Shown: positions 1 to 12,633 of the stretch, one piece after another | Position numbering within the stretch: the stretch's first letter is position 1 | Layout of the letters: each line of letters starts with the position of its first letter | Notes under the pieces: model-generated | The model's input: the letters and a program-made list of their open reading frames with translations, nothing else | Told to the model about the DNA's origin: nothing | Database searches by the model: none | Program-made: the position numbers and the translations under genes | NCBI GenBank assembly: GCA_039566865.1 | Contig: CM076959.1 | Coordinates: 8,477,501-8,541,500 of the forward strand | Direction of reading: 5' to 3' | From: Aurelia coerulea | Taxonomy: Eukaryota; Cnidaria; Scyphozoa; Semaeostomeae; Ulmaridae | DNA length: 64,000 bases

Positions 1-328
1 AAGAATGAAAGAGGAGCCATACACTGTGGAAGATGCTTACAAACTTGTGCGTGACAACAAAAGCATTTTGCCATTGAGATTGGAGCAAAAGGGCAAAGAC
101 GAAATGGTGTTTTCTGATGCTGGTAGAAGGGAATTGATCAATATGCTCGATATACTGAGGGGATCAGCAATCATCACAGTTCCACCGTATTCATTTGTCG
201 TTGCAAGAGAAAGTGAAAGAGTTTTCTTGGTTGACACACACTATGTAGCGGAAGACTTAGGAGGTAATGGTAATGCCATATTGAAAGTATTTTTAAATGC
301 AGACAGCGCTGCTAAATGGATCTGGAAG
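1..328 (+). pseudogene. MULE/SWIM gene, 5' fragment (runs off window start)
   Basis: An open frame runs from the left edge to the W-I-W-K codons at 317-328. There the (TTG)n tail of an antisense LINE interrupts it; residues after that point up to 409 are LINE-derived. On the far side of the LINE, at 5634, the same frame resumes as R-L-Y-R-S-D-L, so I read this as the N-terminal part of one gene with 5634-14023. The segment contains VPPYSFVVARES, a VDTHY motif and GGNGNAILKVF, a region I recall preceding the MULE domain in cnidarian relatives. I assign no enzymatic role. The ATG at position 5 need not be the true start because the frame is open to the window edge. Confidence 0.5.
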
Positions 329-475
329 TTGTTGTTGTTGTATCTCTATTTTACATCGATTGAAAAAAAATCATCTAGTCTACTATGTACATATGTACAT
401 GGAAACTAATCAAAATCGATGGATACAGTAATTAAATTAAAATAAATACATTTTTTTTAACGATTTGTACATTAT

Positions 476-3400
476 TTACAGTAAAACGACAGCGGCATTG
501 CATTTGCACGTGGGGCCATCCCATTGTGATATTAACCTTTTGAAAATATTAAGGCTTTCAGCCGATTTTAGCTCATTTGGTAAGCAATTCCAAATCTGCG
601 GTCCTAAGAACTTGAGACTGCGAGCACCGAAAGTAACCTGGTTTGGTCTGTAATGAGTAAGGTTATTAGGAATTCGCGATGAATAATTAGAGGATCTAAC
701 TTGAAAAATATCTTTCATGAAGGATGGATTCAGACCATTTAGAGTCTTGAACATTTCTATGGAGATAGCTCTAAGTCGGTAAACATGCATGGTGCATCGT
801 TGTGATTTCAGTAGAAGGTCATTATATGAACTGACATGATCATTATGAAGTAACCTAAGTGCACGTCCTTGTACCTTCTCAATCTTATGCATTGATTTAG
901 CTGAACAAAAATGCCATACTAAAGGACAGTAATTGAAATTAGAATAAACAAAGCTCTGAACAAGGACTTCTCTCGCATCAAAACCAATATAAGCTCGAAG
1001 CCTCTTTAGGACATTAAGTTGAGTTGCAGCTTTTCTACAAAGTACTGCGATGTGTGGATCAAAGTTTAGTTTATAGTCTAGTTGAATCCCGAGAAGTTTG
1101 ACTGAATCTTCAGACATGATTGTTTTTCCTTGAATACTTATTTTCTCACCACTGGTAGTTGTCTGGTCTTTTTTAATTAACAGTGCATGAAACTTTGATG
1201 GATTTGCAATCAGATGGTTTTCCTTTAACCAATCTAGTGCAACGCCTGCTACTGCCTCTAAGGCTCGCACCAAATCTGGTAGAGTCCCAGAGAAACAAGC
1301 AAGCGTGTTGTCGTCGGCATAATTATATAGCGTTGCCTGTTTAATAAATAGAAAAAGATCATTTATATATACATTAAAAAGAATAGGACCTAACACCGAG
1401 CCTTGGGGGACCCCAGATAAGATTGTTTGAAAGGAACTGTATGTATTGTTTATCCTCACGGATTGCTCACGCCGTTTAAGATATGAATAGATTAGTACCA
1501 AGGCATTTTCATCCACACCGTACGCATTCAGCTTCGCAATCAGCAGATCGTGTGGGATGCAATCAAATGCTTTTGACAAGCCCATCAATAAAGCACCTAC
1601 AATGTAATTATTGTCAACTTTGGTCTTCCAGTCTTCGAGGAGTCTTATCAAAACGTGCTGCATACCGTATGCTTTCCTATATGCGCCTATGAAAACCGAG
1701 AGCGTAGTATCAAGATAAACAACTAATTGCTGTTTCATGACTTTTTCATAGATTTTAGAGAATGTATTTAAAACACTGACAGGACGAAAATTTTTCTCAA
1801 ATGTGCGATTTGCTTCACCCTTATCCAAAGGGCATACTGCTGCACGCTTTCCTTTATCTGGAAACCTATGACTTTGTAAGCAGCTGTTTATTGCAAAGGT
1901 TAAGGGAGCGGTAAGTTCATCTGCAGCTAAATGCACTAGTTTTGGCGGAATTTGATCTTCGCCGGTAGATTTTTTTCCGTCCAAGGATCTCAGTAAAGCC
2001 CAGACCTCATGATGTTGCACCTCGTGAAATGAGAAGGAATTTGAAATATCACTACCATCCCTTATGGCAAGAACACTAGGGTGATCTTTGTACTTCTCTA
2101 GAATAAGCCTAACGAGTAGTCGATCATCATCATTTTTAACAGTATCAGCAATGTTACAAGGTTTTTGTCCACTTGTTTTCTCGACTATTTTAATGTAATG
2201 ATTATTGAAAATCTCAGTCAACTCACTGTCAATCAGTAACAATTTGGTTGTTGTATACCAAGGAAATATCATCACCGACCAAACCACCTTTATTAGAAAG
2301 AAAAGGTTTAACCAGATTCCAGAAATCTTGATTAGAAATTAAACCTCCAGCAGTAGCCTTTTTGAAATGTTGTTTGCTTGCTTTCTTTCGTAAGGAAACG
2401 CATTTGTTGCGCTGCTTTTTATAGTTTCTTTCGTTTATATTTGTAGGATATTTGTTGAATTTGTTTTTCAACCGCGTTCTGGTATAAATTGCCTTTTTTT
2501 AGTTCACGAGTTACGAAAGGTGCACTATTTCCTCGCGCAAGCTTAGTTTTCAGAGGAGCATGTTTATCCACTAGCTTTCGGAAGTTGTTGGTAAGGTTAT
2601 TATAGCAATCATCGGGGTCCTCCAAGGCATCAAAATTAGTTGTGCGAATATCTGCAAGAAATTTAACTGAATCGAAATTGTTACAGTTTCTATACTTAAT
2701 CACCTTGGGTTTAAGACGAGGGATATGTGATTTTAGAACTGTGACAACGAGATCATGATAATCGCTAAGACCTGTCTCAAAGACTGAAGTTTTCTGGAAA
2801 CTTCTCACTCTGTTAGTGAGGATAACATCAATCGAAGAGCTACTAGTTTTAGTGAAACAGGTTTTGACCGTCACTAGATTTGAAAGCCCAAAAACATCAC
2901 AAAAGTTTACGAGCTTCTGATTTGCACCATCTTCTTTGTCAAAGGTATTAATGTTGATATCTCCCATCAATATCACATTATCATATTTGTCTAAAGCTGA
3001 ATTCAAGGAAATGGAAAGGGCAGAGAAAAACGAGTCTAAATCTCTGGGTTCAGGGGGACGATAAATGCTATAGATAATCCATTTTTTCTTATTAACTGTC
3101 AGTTCAGAACAGATGAGTTCAAGACTTGAAACTTCAAACAAAGGAACACGACTGCAAACAACACCCTTGCGAACATATTGCATCAGGCCACCGCCAAATT
3201 CATTCATATCACGACGCATGGGTGTTTGATAGTTATTCATCAAAAAAGTTTTGATATTGAATTCCGAGTTAAGTTTTGTCTCCTCGATAACGAGAATATC
3301 AGGCAAGAATTTTTCAACAATAATCCTAAGATCGACAATCTTGTATCTTAAGCTATTTATATTCAGAAAAACCTATGAGGGGGTGATTATGGTATTGTAC

Positions 3401-3670
3401 TCTTAATCCAAAAAGATTTTCCAAGTCACTTGAACAATCTGAAGAAACAGTTGGACTAACCAAAGGTGTAGTAAGCTCAACTGTTGATAAAAATGAGTTT
3501 TCATGTTCTAAACAACTTTGACCTATGGGGGAATTAGTGGAAGTCTCTGATATTAGATTCTCAGAAACAATAGCGGAAGCTGTGTCTAGAGACGAAGATA
3601 TATCTAAGGACCCTGCAGATACAACGCTATATTCTAAGGAATTTGTTACTGTGTCAACTTTTGATTGCAT
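476..3670 (-). pseudogene. LINE-A1 ORF2: endonuclease and reverse transcriptase, frameshifted
   Basis: The endonuclease/exonuclease/phosphatase domain (about 3350-2420) shows LVIEETKLN, YSIYRPPE, the catalytic GDININTF, SSSIDVILTN and LSDYHDLVV. A linker (2471-2229) leads into the reverse transcriptase (2287-476) with FRPVSVLNTFSKIYEK, KAFDCIPHDLL, GVPQGSVLGPILFN, the catalytic YADDNTL and the thumb motif FNYCPLVWHF. The frame shifts near 3365, between EN and the linker, and between the linker and RT, so at least three lesions break the ORF. The C-terminus ends in a W-x-G-P-x-C-K-C sequence. No RNase H domain is visible, as usual for this group. Confidence 0.85.
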
Positions 3671-3712
3671 CTCCGTACCGCTAAAAGTAATATGATTACC
3701 TTCATTAAGTAG

Positions 3713-5619
3713 TCAACGGATATTTAAAAATCTTACGAAATTACCTGTGAATTTAGCACTACCATGGTCACTAAGGTGAATACCGTCCTTTCATAAGCAG
3801 TCTCTCCAATCAATGTCAATGTTATTGTGTTTAATGTAACAGATGTCATAGGGAGCCAATGAACGCTCAAGGATTTGATTTACGCGATTTCTCCTCTCCT
3901 CCATTATGTCGGAATCCCCTCTTGCTATCAGACTTGAAACAGCTACGTGCCTTACCCTTAGTTTGGCTTCAATTGCTAGACTCAAAACTTTGGAAGCGAT
4001 AATATCAGGGCTATCATTTCTGAGATTGTTTGTTCCGCAATGTAGGATCAGACCTTCTGGCTGTTTTTTAATTGTAGGAATGATGTATGAGTCCATTTCA
4101 TCTACCGTCGCTCCCTTGAATGTTTTGACTGTGACAAAATAATCTTTGGTCTCTGTATTTATATCTTTCCTCTTGACACTTCCTACAATTGAATCACCGA
4201 CGATAGCCACTGCAGGTTTACGATCAATTGACTCTCGATACCCTAGAGGTTTTGCTTTGCCTTGGAAAGACGCTGCATATCCAAAGTTGCTTTGCTGCTT
4301 CCCTGGCCAATTTGATTCCCTTGAGTAAAATCTTTGCTCACTGTTTTGTCCCCATGGACCAGATTCTTGCAGATGATGTGCTGTAGCAATTTGTTGAACA
4401 GCTTCGGCATACGACCTCTCTCCTGAGACTACCTTCCTTGGTCTTCTCAATTGATCAGATTCTGTTTTTGGTTTTCGATGTCTATCTTCAAAACTTTCAA
4501 TTTTTCTCATTTCCATTGTTAATGCCGCTCCATTTCTTTTCTGACCACCCTAGGTTGTTGAGTATCATTACTCTTGGGACTTTTTCTATCTATCAATAAT
4601 TCATGATGAGACAGATTTTCTCTTGGGACACTATTCGGAGGCAAACTCTCGCCATGTGTTGTCTGGTGATCATGATCAAGTGACTTTGAACCTTTATTTG
4701 ATTGATTTATTTTCAAACGTTGATCAGCTGTATTGTTCTCGATGTGACACGAAACTTCTGAGCCTCAAAGGCTGATTGTGGGGTTCGGAACCACCCTCAA
4801 ATTTCGTATTTCATTTTTTAGCAAACTATTTTCATCTTTTAAACCCTCGTTTTCCCTTTCTAAAAATCCTATTTTTTCCAGCATTATTTTAAATTCTTTA
4901 TTTTCATTTTCTCCTGTCGGTATTTTGGCTGTTAAAGCATCAACTTTCCGTTCTAGAATTGACAATCTGCGTTTCATGTCATGTTCTTCCATGCTGTTTA
5001 AATGGCAATCCTTGTCGACTACCGCATCATATTCTGTCTCCGTGGTTTTCATCCTATTCATCAAGCTATTACCTGTCGTTATCAAAACCTCATCATTGTC
5101 TGTTTCATTTTCATCCTGGGAACTTTTTAATTCACCTTGGGAACTATCTGCTTCACTTCCATACTCAGAGATATCTGCACGCTCTATGTCTTCAGCGCCA
5201 TCTTGTCTGCTCGAATTTTTCACGAGATCGTTGCGGTGATCTACTGCCTTTTCTTCGTCATTCGACACTTTTCTTTCAGGCTCATTTCCGCTAGATATTA
5301 CTTCAGTACCCAGTTTGAAAGACTCTCTTCCTCTAATGAATCTTTTCTCTATTCTACCGGTGAGGATCATTCGTTTCAGTTGGAGTGATACAACACGTGT
5401 GGTTAGGCCATGCGATTTAGCGAGCGCCTTACAGACAGATTTCGTATTTGCTCTTTGGTTTCTCACGTGAAGTTTCTCAATCTCGGCAACTATAAACTCT
5501 TCAACATCCTCAGCTCCTAGTATGATTCCTGTTTCAGAAATTATTCCACAACCGTCATCTTTCGGTTCCAAAATTTTCGATGCAAACTCAGGCTCTAACA
5601 GAGCGACCGCCATTGCCAT
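3713..5619 (-). pseudogene. LINE-A1 ORF1: winged-helix-like, coiled-coil and SGNH hydrolase regions
   Basis: The frame opens at 5619 with MAMAVALLEPEF. Residues about 40-105 (VEEFIVAEIEKLHV to GRESFKLG) look like a small helix-turn-helix or winged-helix fold. Near residues 215-280 there is a heptad-like coiled coil (RRLSILERKVDALTAKI, ENEGLKDENSLLKNEI). A stop follows at 4765, then a second stretch (4716-4519), then a frame change into a GDSL/SGNH esterase domain at 4516-3791 with block I VGDSIVGS and a block III-like HCGTNNLRND. An in-frame TGA near 3791 separates this from DGIHLSDHG, which supplies the expected D-x-x-H block. ORF1 esterases of this type are known in CR1-group elements. The winged-helix reading is inference. 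Stops and the frame change make it non-functional as read. Confidence 0.72.
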
Positions 5620-5633
5620 TGAAAGTGTATAGA

Positions 5634-6530
5634 AGACTGTATAGAAGTGATCTTAAATATGGACACCAAGACGTAGTTTTTGCATCGTTGATGGAATGCC
5701 CAATTGATGAAGCACGAAAGCAAGAGAATCAACAAAATGTCACAGAAAGTATTAGTGCAGACAACGATGTGCAATTTGCTGTTACATCTTTAAGCGATTC
5801 TGAAGCAAATTCGTCTGGTCATGCACATGCACAAGATGCTTTGAGCTCCAATGATTTTCCTCGCAGAGACCAGGATAGTGAACCCATGGAATATTCTGTT
5901 GTATCAAGTGGCGAAGAAAGGCAAGTGGGGCAGGAAAGAGATAGAAACCAAAGAGCAGAGGAGAAGGAAGCACCCTCACAAATATGGGAACAAATAGATC
6001 GAGGGATATGGGGACCTCATAAACTTCCTTATTATTCCATGTTTAGCAGGAGACTTTCGAAAGTGGAACTCTATGGACTAGTGCAATCAAAAGTTGAACG
6101 TTCCAACAGATCACCTCAATTATGTCGAAGAAATGCAGTTTTTGTTATTGACAGCCGAAAACTAAATGATCCAGATGACGTGAAGAGTGACTTGAATGGT
6201 GTTTTCAGAAAGTGTCTTGAAGTTAAAACACACACAGTAGAATGCTTGATAGACGGAAGTGGAAATTCAAAAGTAAAAACAAAAGCAAAAAAGAAATTAA
6301 ACCTGCAAAGTAATTGGCTGTACATGAAGGTGAACAGGAGGGAGAACGACAAAGGCCTCGTGCGAAACATAACTTATTTTCTCGATGGCAACGATAACAT
6401 CGTTAATGATTCTCTCGTGCTGCAGTACTACGTGAATCGTGATGTTTGTGGAAGTGTTGACTCGCTAGAATACACGGTGCAGCCTCATGGTAATTCAACG
6501 CCATCCGAAAGTCGCCCTTTTCATCCAATC
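5634..6530 (+). pseudogene. MULE/SWIM gene, second fragment between two LINEs
   Basis: The frame is open from R-L-Y-R-S-D-L at 5634 to R-P-F-H-P-I at about 6530, where the 3' tail of LINE-A2 begins. An apparent upstream start at 5580 lies inside LINE-A1 and is not real. The middle is acidic and low in complexity (EEKEAPSQ, DSEPMEYS). The end contains GLVRNITYFLD, VLQYYV and HGNSTPS, a block I associate with the region just before the transposase domain in cnidarian MULE-type proteins. This supports joining it to 9891-11124. Confidence 0.6.
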
Positions 6531-9500
6531 AATGTTTTTGTTGTTCATTTATTTTAATTCGATATTTACATAGCTAAACAAGTTATATACAATATATACA
6601 AAGTTAACTAATCTAAATCGAATGAAATTAAAATGTATAAGAAACTTAATGCTGAATAAAATTAAAACTACTGCAGGCGCTACATTTGCATTTTGGGCCA
6701 TTCCATTGCTTTATCAAAAGTTTAAAGCTTTTCAAGTTTTCTGCGGATTTCATTTTGATTGGTAGGTCATTCCATATTTGAGGGCCAACGGACTCAAGGC
6801 TGTTTGAACCAAAAGTTACTTGATTTGGTCTTATATGTTTTAAGTCATAAGGATTTCTGGTAGAATATTGCGAAGATCTGAATTTGAAGAAATTTTTCAT
6901 GAATGGTGGATTTAGATTATTCAATGTTTTGCAAATTTCAATGCAAAGAGTTCTTTGACGCGAGACTTGCATAGTACATCTTCCTGACTTTTGTCTCAAA
7001 TCATCATATGAGCTCTTATGATCATTGTAAAGAAATCTTAGTGCACGATCTTGTAACTTTTCAATTTTATGAAGCGACTTCATGGAAGAAAAATACCAAA
7101 CTAACGGACAATAATTAAAGTTAGAGTAAACAAAGCTTTGTACAAGTACCTTTTTCTGCTCAAAACCAATAAATGATCTCAGTCTTTTCAAAACGTTTAG
7201 TTGTGTGGCAGCTTTTTTACAAAGATTTGATATGTGCTTATCAAAGCTCAATTTGTTATCCAGAGTAGCTCCCAAAAGTTTTACAGTTTCTTCTGATTTG
7301 ATTTCATGACCTTGAAAGCTTATATTTTGTCCACTAGTATCTTTCCGATCCTTTCTTACTAACAAAGCATGAAATTTCTCAGGGTTAGCAATCATTTCAT
7401 TCTGTTCTAGCCAAGTTAAAGCAACATTGCTTTCATTCTCCAAAACTCTGACGAACTCGGGCATAGTTTTGGAAAAAATATGAAAGTGTATTATCATCAG
7501 CATAATTATGAAGGGTTGCCTGCTTTATATTCAGAAAAAGATCATTTATAAAGAAATTAAATAAAATTGGACCAAGCACAGAGCCCTGTGGAACTCCTGA
7601 TACAACATATTTTAAGGAACTATTTGAATTATTTATCCGGACACATTGTTTTCGACGTTTTAAATAGGAATATATAAGGACTAACGCATTTTCATCAAAA
7701 CCGTATGCATGTAATTTTGCTATGATTAGATCATGTGGAATACAGTCAAAGGCCTTTGAGAGATCCATGAAGATTGCTCCTACGACGAAATCTTTGTCAA
7801 GTTTTGCCCTCCATTCTTACACTAGATTTATCAACACATGTTGTGTACTGTATGCTTTTCTGTAAGCCGACATAAAAATAGAGAGTGTTTTATCTAGATG
7901 TGAGATAAGCTGTTGTTTTAAGGCTTTTTCGTAAATTTTTGAAAAAGTATTTAGAACACTGACAGGACGGTAATTTCTTTCAACAGTGCGATTCAGCTCC
8001 CCTTTGTCCAAGGTGCAAACCGCTGCTTTTTTCGCATTTTCTGGAAATCTAAAATTGCGTATACTACAGTTAATAGCATTGGTTAATGGAATTGTAAGCT
8101 CATTTGCAGCAAGTGATACTAGTTTTGGGGGTATTTGATCCTCACCTGTGGATTTTCTCCCATCCAAACTTTTTAACAATATTGCAACATCCCGAGCTTC
8201 TATTTCCTTGAAAGAAAAGGTTTCAACATTGCAATCTAGGTTTTGTACTATGGCTATAACACTTGGGTGGTTCTTGTGCTTTTCTACGATCAGTCTAACA
8301 ATGTCCCTATCATCATCAATGTCTGTTGTATCAGCAACACCACAAGGTTTCTTACCACTAGTGTTCTCTACAATATTTACGTAATAATCATTAAATAATT
8401 CAGTTAATTCTTTATCATCGGTTATGATTTTTTTGTCTTTAACAAGAGAGATATCTGAGCCAACTAGTGCTCCTTTGTTGGATAAAAATGGTTTGACAAG
8501 ATCCCAAAAAGCTTTATTAGATATCAGACCATTTTTAGTAGCTTTATTAAAATGATTTTTGATGGCTTTTCTCCGCAGTGCAACACATTTATTACGTTGC
8601 TTTTTAAACTTTGTCTTATTTTCATATGTGGGATTTTTTTATATTTCTTTTTCAATCTAGATCGAGTGTAAATTGCCCTATTCAATTCTGGTGTCATAAA
8701 AGGGGCCGAGTTTCCTCTCTGAACTTTTGATTTTAGCGGGGCATGTTTTTCAACCAAGTTTCGGAAAGTATGCTGTCATAGGATTTATCAGGATCATTCG
8801 CATAATATTTAAAAATGGCTTTCTTAACATCTTGAAGAAACTTTTTGAGGTCAAACCTTTTATAACTACGGTATCTAATTAGTTTAGGTTTGAGCCTGGC
8901 AATCATTGCCCTCATAGATGTAATTACAAGACCATGACAATCACTAAGACCAGCCTCAAATACAGAGGTATTTAGAAAGCTCCTTGGTTTGTTGCTAAGA
9001 ATTACATCAATGGGAGAGCTGTGATTTTTTGTGAAGCATGTTTTTGCTGTAACCAAGTTTGATAACCCAAATACATCACAAAAAGATGCAAGTTTATTGT
9101 ATCCAGGGTGTTGCGTATCATGAGTATCGATATTAACATCTCCCATCACTATTACATTTTCATATTTATCTAGCGCCTTGTTCAAAGAAACCGATAAATT
9201 AGCAAAGAAAGTATCTAGATTTGAATCAGGGGGCCTATAAACACCAAATATAATCCATTTCTTTTTGCAAACTATTAGTTCAGAGCATAATAATTCTAAA
9301 GAAGTAGATTCATATATATTTAGCCTATTGCATACAACTCCTCTCCTGGTATATTGCACGAGACCTCCTCCATGTTCATTTCTGTCACGTCGCATTGGGG
9401 GCTGGTAGTTATTTAAAAGAAAAAGTTCAGTCTTAAATTCAGCACTCAGTTTTGTCTCTTCTATTAGCAACACATCGGGAAGGCATTTATCAGCAATATT

Positions 9501-9890
9501 TCGTAAATCTATAATTTTGTTCCTCAGACTATTTATGTTCAGGAACCCTACAAGGGGATTGTTAGGATACTGGACTCTCAAATCAAATAATTTATCAACA
9601 TCATTGGACGCAACCGACTGAAAAGATATATCAGTTGAAAATTCTTTCGAAGATTCAGAAAGTATACTAGCCCTTGATAATTCTAAACCTCAACAACCGA
9701 TTGGATTAGATGAGCATGGAACTGACACCTCTGAAGGAGATGATGGTGTCACGCCTTCTCCAGAAATGTCAGAATTACTGATAGTCCTCGTATTTGATAG
9801 CATATTTGACAAACTTAGGGTATAATCCATTTTCAGTCAAGCCGATTTTAAAAATTCCACAATATTTCCTCTTAAGACATTAGTTCCTTT
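6531..9890 (-). mobile_element. 5'-truncated LINE of the A family (LINE-A2)
   Basis: This minus-strand element covers the end of the ORF1-ORF2 linker, endonuclease and reverse transcriptase, and ends in an AT-rich 3' UTR with a CAA-containing tail at about 6536-6550. It splits the MULE/SWIM gene between RPFHPI (left) and IKKSTLDNIGQRL (right). Orientation matches LINE-A1, so two members of one family hit the same gene antisense about 0.9 kb apart in the original gene. The 5' end lies near 9880-9890 and lacks ORF1. No clear target duplication is visible. Confidence 0.83.
6646..9581 (-). pseudogene. LINE-A2 ORF2 remnant (endonuclease and reverse transcriptase)
   Basis: The endonuclease part (9581-8733) has LLIEETKLS, FGVYRPPD, GDVNIDTH, SPIDVILSN and LSDCHGLVI. 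A linker follows (8757-8524). The reverse transcriptase is in three frame-broken pieces: 8179-7817 (KSTGEDQIPPKLV, YRPVSVLNTFSKIYEK), 7768-7433 (KAFDCIPHDL, GVPQGSVLGPILF, YADDNTLSYF) and 7503-6646 ([23 protein letters not shown]-terminal CKCSAC). It is very similar throughout to LINE-A1 ORF2. Frameshifts near 8750, 7800 and 7470 rule out a full product. Confidence 0.83.
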
Positions 9891-11124
9891 TTGATTCAAA
9901 TGAATAAAATCAAGAAAAGTACTCTGGATAATATAGGTCAACGCTTAGCCAGTGGCGGAAAGAAACCAAGCAAAGTATACTCTGAAGCAATGGGTACACT
10001 TGGAAATGACAATGATTATGGTGATTGCCCCCGATCCAAAAAGCAAGTGATGAACAAGGCCTCAAGTATGGGAGGATACAGGCGTTCAGCACCTTCCTTT
10101 GAAGTCGAAGCACTTCTTGCTTATGACTTTGAGTTGAAGATGAAGGAATAGTTTGGCTCCATAGCGATGTTCCAAATGATATGTGGGTAATTGGAAGCAA
10201 ACGAATGGCTGACAACTTGAAGAACATTTCTGGTGGTCTTCCCGTATCTATCGACCCAACCTTTAACCACGGAGCTTATGAGGTCACCCCCTTGACATAT
10301 CGACACAAATTTGTTGAATCGAGGTCAAAGAATGTGACCGGACGATGGACTGATGCATTACTCATAGGTCCAACAATGATTCATCATCAGAAAACCGAGG
10401 ATGTCTTTGATAGCGGCTTGAGAGTTATTGCAAGAAAGGCAGAGCTAACAAATGCTAAATTTGGCCTTGTTACAGATGGAGAGATTGCTCTGATTAATGC
10501 ATGTAAAGGCAATTTTAGAAAGAGTAAGCAGCTGCGTTGCATGAATCATTTTAAGGAAAACTGCAAAGACTTTCTAAAATCAAAAGGAATCATTGGTGAA
10601 ATGCGACAGGCACCTCTCCTCAACATTGTTTTTGGAAACAACGGTCTCGTTGAAGCAAAAAACAAGAATGATTTACAATCACGCCTGATAGAAGCTGAAC
10701 CAATACTAAATGAAATCGAAAGAGGATTATTAGAAGAAATTTATGATGAAGAAAGAACATTTTATAGATATTTAATGGAATGAAAGGAGTCAGTGTTAAT
10801 GAAGTTGATCCAGGACATCAGAACAAAAGGTGGCATGAAGCTATCCGAAAGTGGGGTTCCTGACAGAGTATATACCAACCAGTCAGAAACATGTAATTCA
10901 ATGTTGGCAGCAAAAAAGCAATCTCTTGGTTTTGCAAAGAAAGATGACATTTCTAAGAGTAACTTTGTCAGAAACGTGTGGCAAGCTGTTGTGAATGAGC
11001 AAGATACTGAGATTCAAAAAGCAATTTACGGACAAAGTGAGCAATTTAGATTGAAAGAGGAGGCGAAGTACCTACAAGTCAGCATCGAGGAATGGTACAG
11101 CTGGTCAAAACGCAAGAAAGAGAG
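9891..11124 (+). pseudogene. MULE-type transposase domain exon, frameshifted and with a stop
   Basis: This is the catalytic part of the Mutator-like transposase gene. It opens with KKSTLDNIGQRL and SGGKKPSKVYSE (9903 on). A one-base frameshift near 10145 separates this from IVWLHSDVPNDMWVIGSKR. The MULE core follows: SIDPTFNHGAYEVTPLTYRH (first acidic residue), GLVTDGEIAL (second) and the C-x2-H of LRCMNHFKEN. An in-frame TGA at 10781-10783 interrupts FYRYLME and KESVLMKL. The exon seems to end at a GT donor at 11125 after KKKE. It is a decayed copy of a domesticated or transposon-derived gene. A single-base sequencing error could explain the frameshift, but not the full set of lesions across the locus. 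Confidence 0.72.
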
Positions 11125-11481
11125 GTACGGTGTCCTACAGTTAATAATCTTTCCTCTTTTGTGTCACAGGTATTAATTACTACAGTGCCAAGGGGTTTGC
11201 TTTGACAATTTTGCTTCGGGCAATGTTTGGAAACTCTAGTTATTATTCCCAGGTTCAGGCTCAACCAAAAGGCTCTTTTCAAACAAAGTATCCTGCTGCC
11301 GTTACCTTGCCATGGCTTCCCCAACCTAAAATGTTGCAAGTTGACTTAATTTGGCGCGATCATTTTAATCTGACGCGATCGTTTCCTACAGCCTCTTGTC
11401 CTGTTACAAAAACTTGTAATAGAAATTCACAATGAAAGCTACAATAAGTAAGAATTATCCATTTCCTTCTTTCCTGTTCAG

Positions 11482-11818
11482 GTATACAGAGGAATTCCAC
11501 AAGCTTTCGACTGCCGATGTCGAGGGAAGAAAGCTTATCAATATCCAAGACGAAGAGAGCGATCCTGACAATTCAACTCCTCTCAACAATCTATCGTTGA
11601 AGCTTCCAGATATCTTGCCTTCCATATTACATGCAGATCTCATAGAGAAAAAAGCCCTTGCTTGCTATCCTCAATGCACCTGGCGCTTTGGTAGAATATC
11701 CGAGCTTCCATTCTGCAGATAACATAAAGAAGTTTATGGTTGCGCGGACAAGTGGGCACTTTTATACAGTAAAGATACTCGGTGAATCAAGGACGAGTTG
11801 TGATTGCAAAGGATTCAG
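11482..11818 (+). pseudogene. MULE/SWIM gene exon, first half of the SWIM zinc finger
   Basis: A pyrimidine-rich stretch and CAG acceptor end at 11481. The exon then reads YTEEFHKLSTADVEG to LIEKKAL, shifts frame by one base near 11655, and continues LLAILNAPGALVEYPSFHSA and SGHFYTVKILG to CDCKGF, the first cysteine pair of a SWIM finger. It ends at AG|GTACTT (11818/11819). The next exon at 13465 restores the frame and supplies the second half of the finger, which supports the splice model. Confidence 0.65.
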
Positions 11819-12633
11819 GTACTTTCTTCTCCCGGAAGACTTATCACTTTTTCACGGTCGCAAGATTGTCGCATCATTGTTGATAAATTCTAATGTTAAA
11901 AGGGAGACAACAGACACTTTATGAAGGCCAGTTTACATTTTCCTCTGATTTATGAGATGGTGCAACATGTTTTAATCATAGTCATTTTCCTTTTACTGCC
12001 ACTGTTATCTACCAATTTGCAGTTTCCGTCTGATGCATCAATTCTCTTGACATAAACTAAGACTATCCAAAATTTCGTGCAGTCGTCATTGGTAGCACTC
12101 TTACCGGCTGAATCAAATTAAAAGCCGTCCCCGTTTGAAAGGCCACTAGTAAATATACGATTCAAGAGTGGATATAACATATTTGAAATTACCTGATTGA
12201 ATCGACCACTCTGTTTTGAAATAGACAAATTCAGCTAACGTTGTTTTTCCCATTCTAGATCAAGTGACCTTACCCTAAATTTTTGAAACCATCTCTTTAT
12301 CTGTTGTTACAGTTACCCTGCGGCGTTAGCTCAATTTTTCTGTTATGATTGATTCTCTCGAGATGGCCCGTTCAAGGAACGTTCATAAACGACATGAAAT
12401 CACGATCATATTTTCTTAGTATTTCTGCTTAACAGAAATAAATAAACTGTGTATGCTTTCATAGAACATACACATATACTTTAATCAGAAATTAAGAACT
12501 TGGGCAAGTTCTGAAAGTTTCTTAAAAGTATCAGATTTTGAGCACTGAAAGTTTCTTACGAGTTTCTTAGAGGTTGAAGTGCCATAGCAGTTCACTACGT
12601 GTCCCCTGGTGATCAGTTCAAAACAAGGTTTTC

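Larger units (their letters stand above)
329..5633 (-). mobile_element. Near full-length CR1/L2-group non-LTR retrotransposon (LINE-A1)
   Basis: On the minus strand this holds, in order, an ORF1 (5619 to about 3713) and an ORF2 with apurinic-type endonuclease and reverse transcriptase (about 3670 to 476), then an AT-rich 3' UTR ending in a (CAA)n-type tail that appears as TTG repeats at 329-341. It lies antisense inside the MULE/SWIM gene, between codons W-I-W-K and R-L-Y-R. I see no clear target-site duplication. Frameshifts and stops in both ORFs make it immobile as it stands. LINE-A2 (6531-9890) and LINE-A3 (40095-40925) are the same family: they share YADDNTL (A1 and A2), [13 protein letters not shown], and a cysteine-rich C-terminus of CxC or CxCxxC type after a final tryptophan. 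Confidence 0.88.

Noticed and set aside
4778..5388. Plus-strand frames opposite LINE-A1 ORF1
   Set aside because: Shadow frames of the coiled-coil coding strand, with compositionally biased S/F/L content.
5580..5633. Upstream start for the MULE gene fragment
   Set aside because: These bases are the 5' end of LINE-A1 ORF1 on the other strand; the host frame resumes only at 5634.
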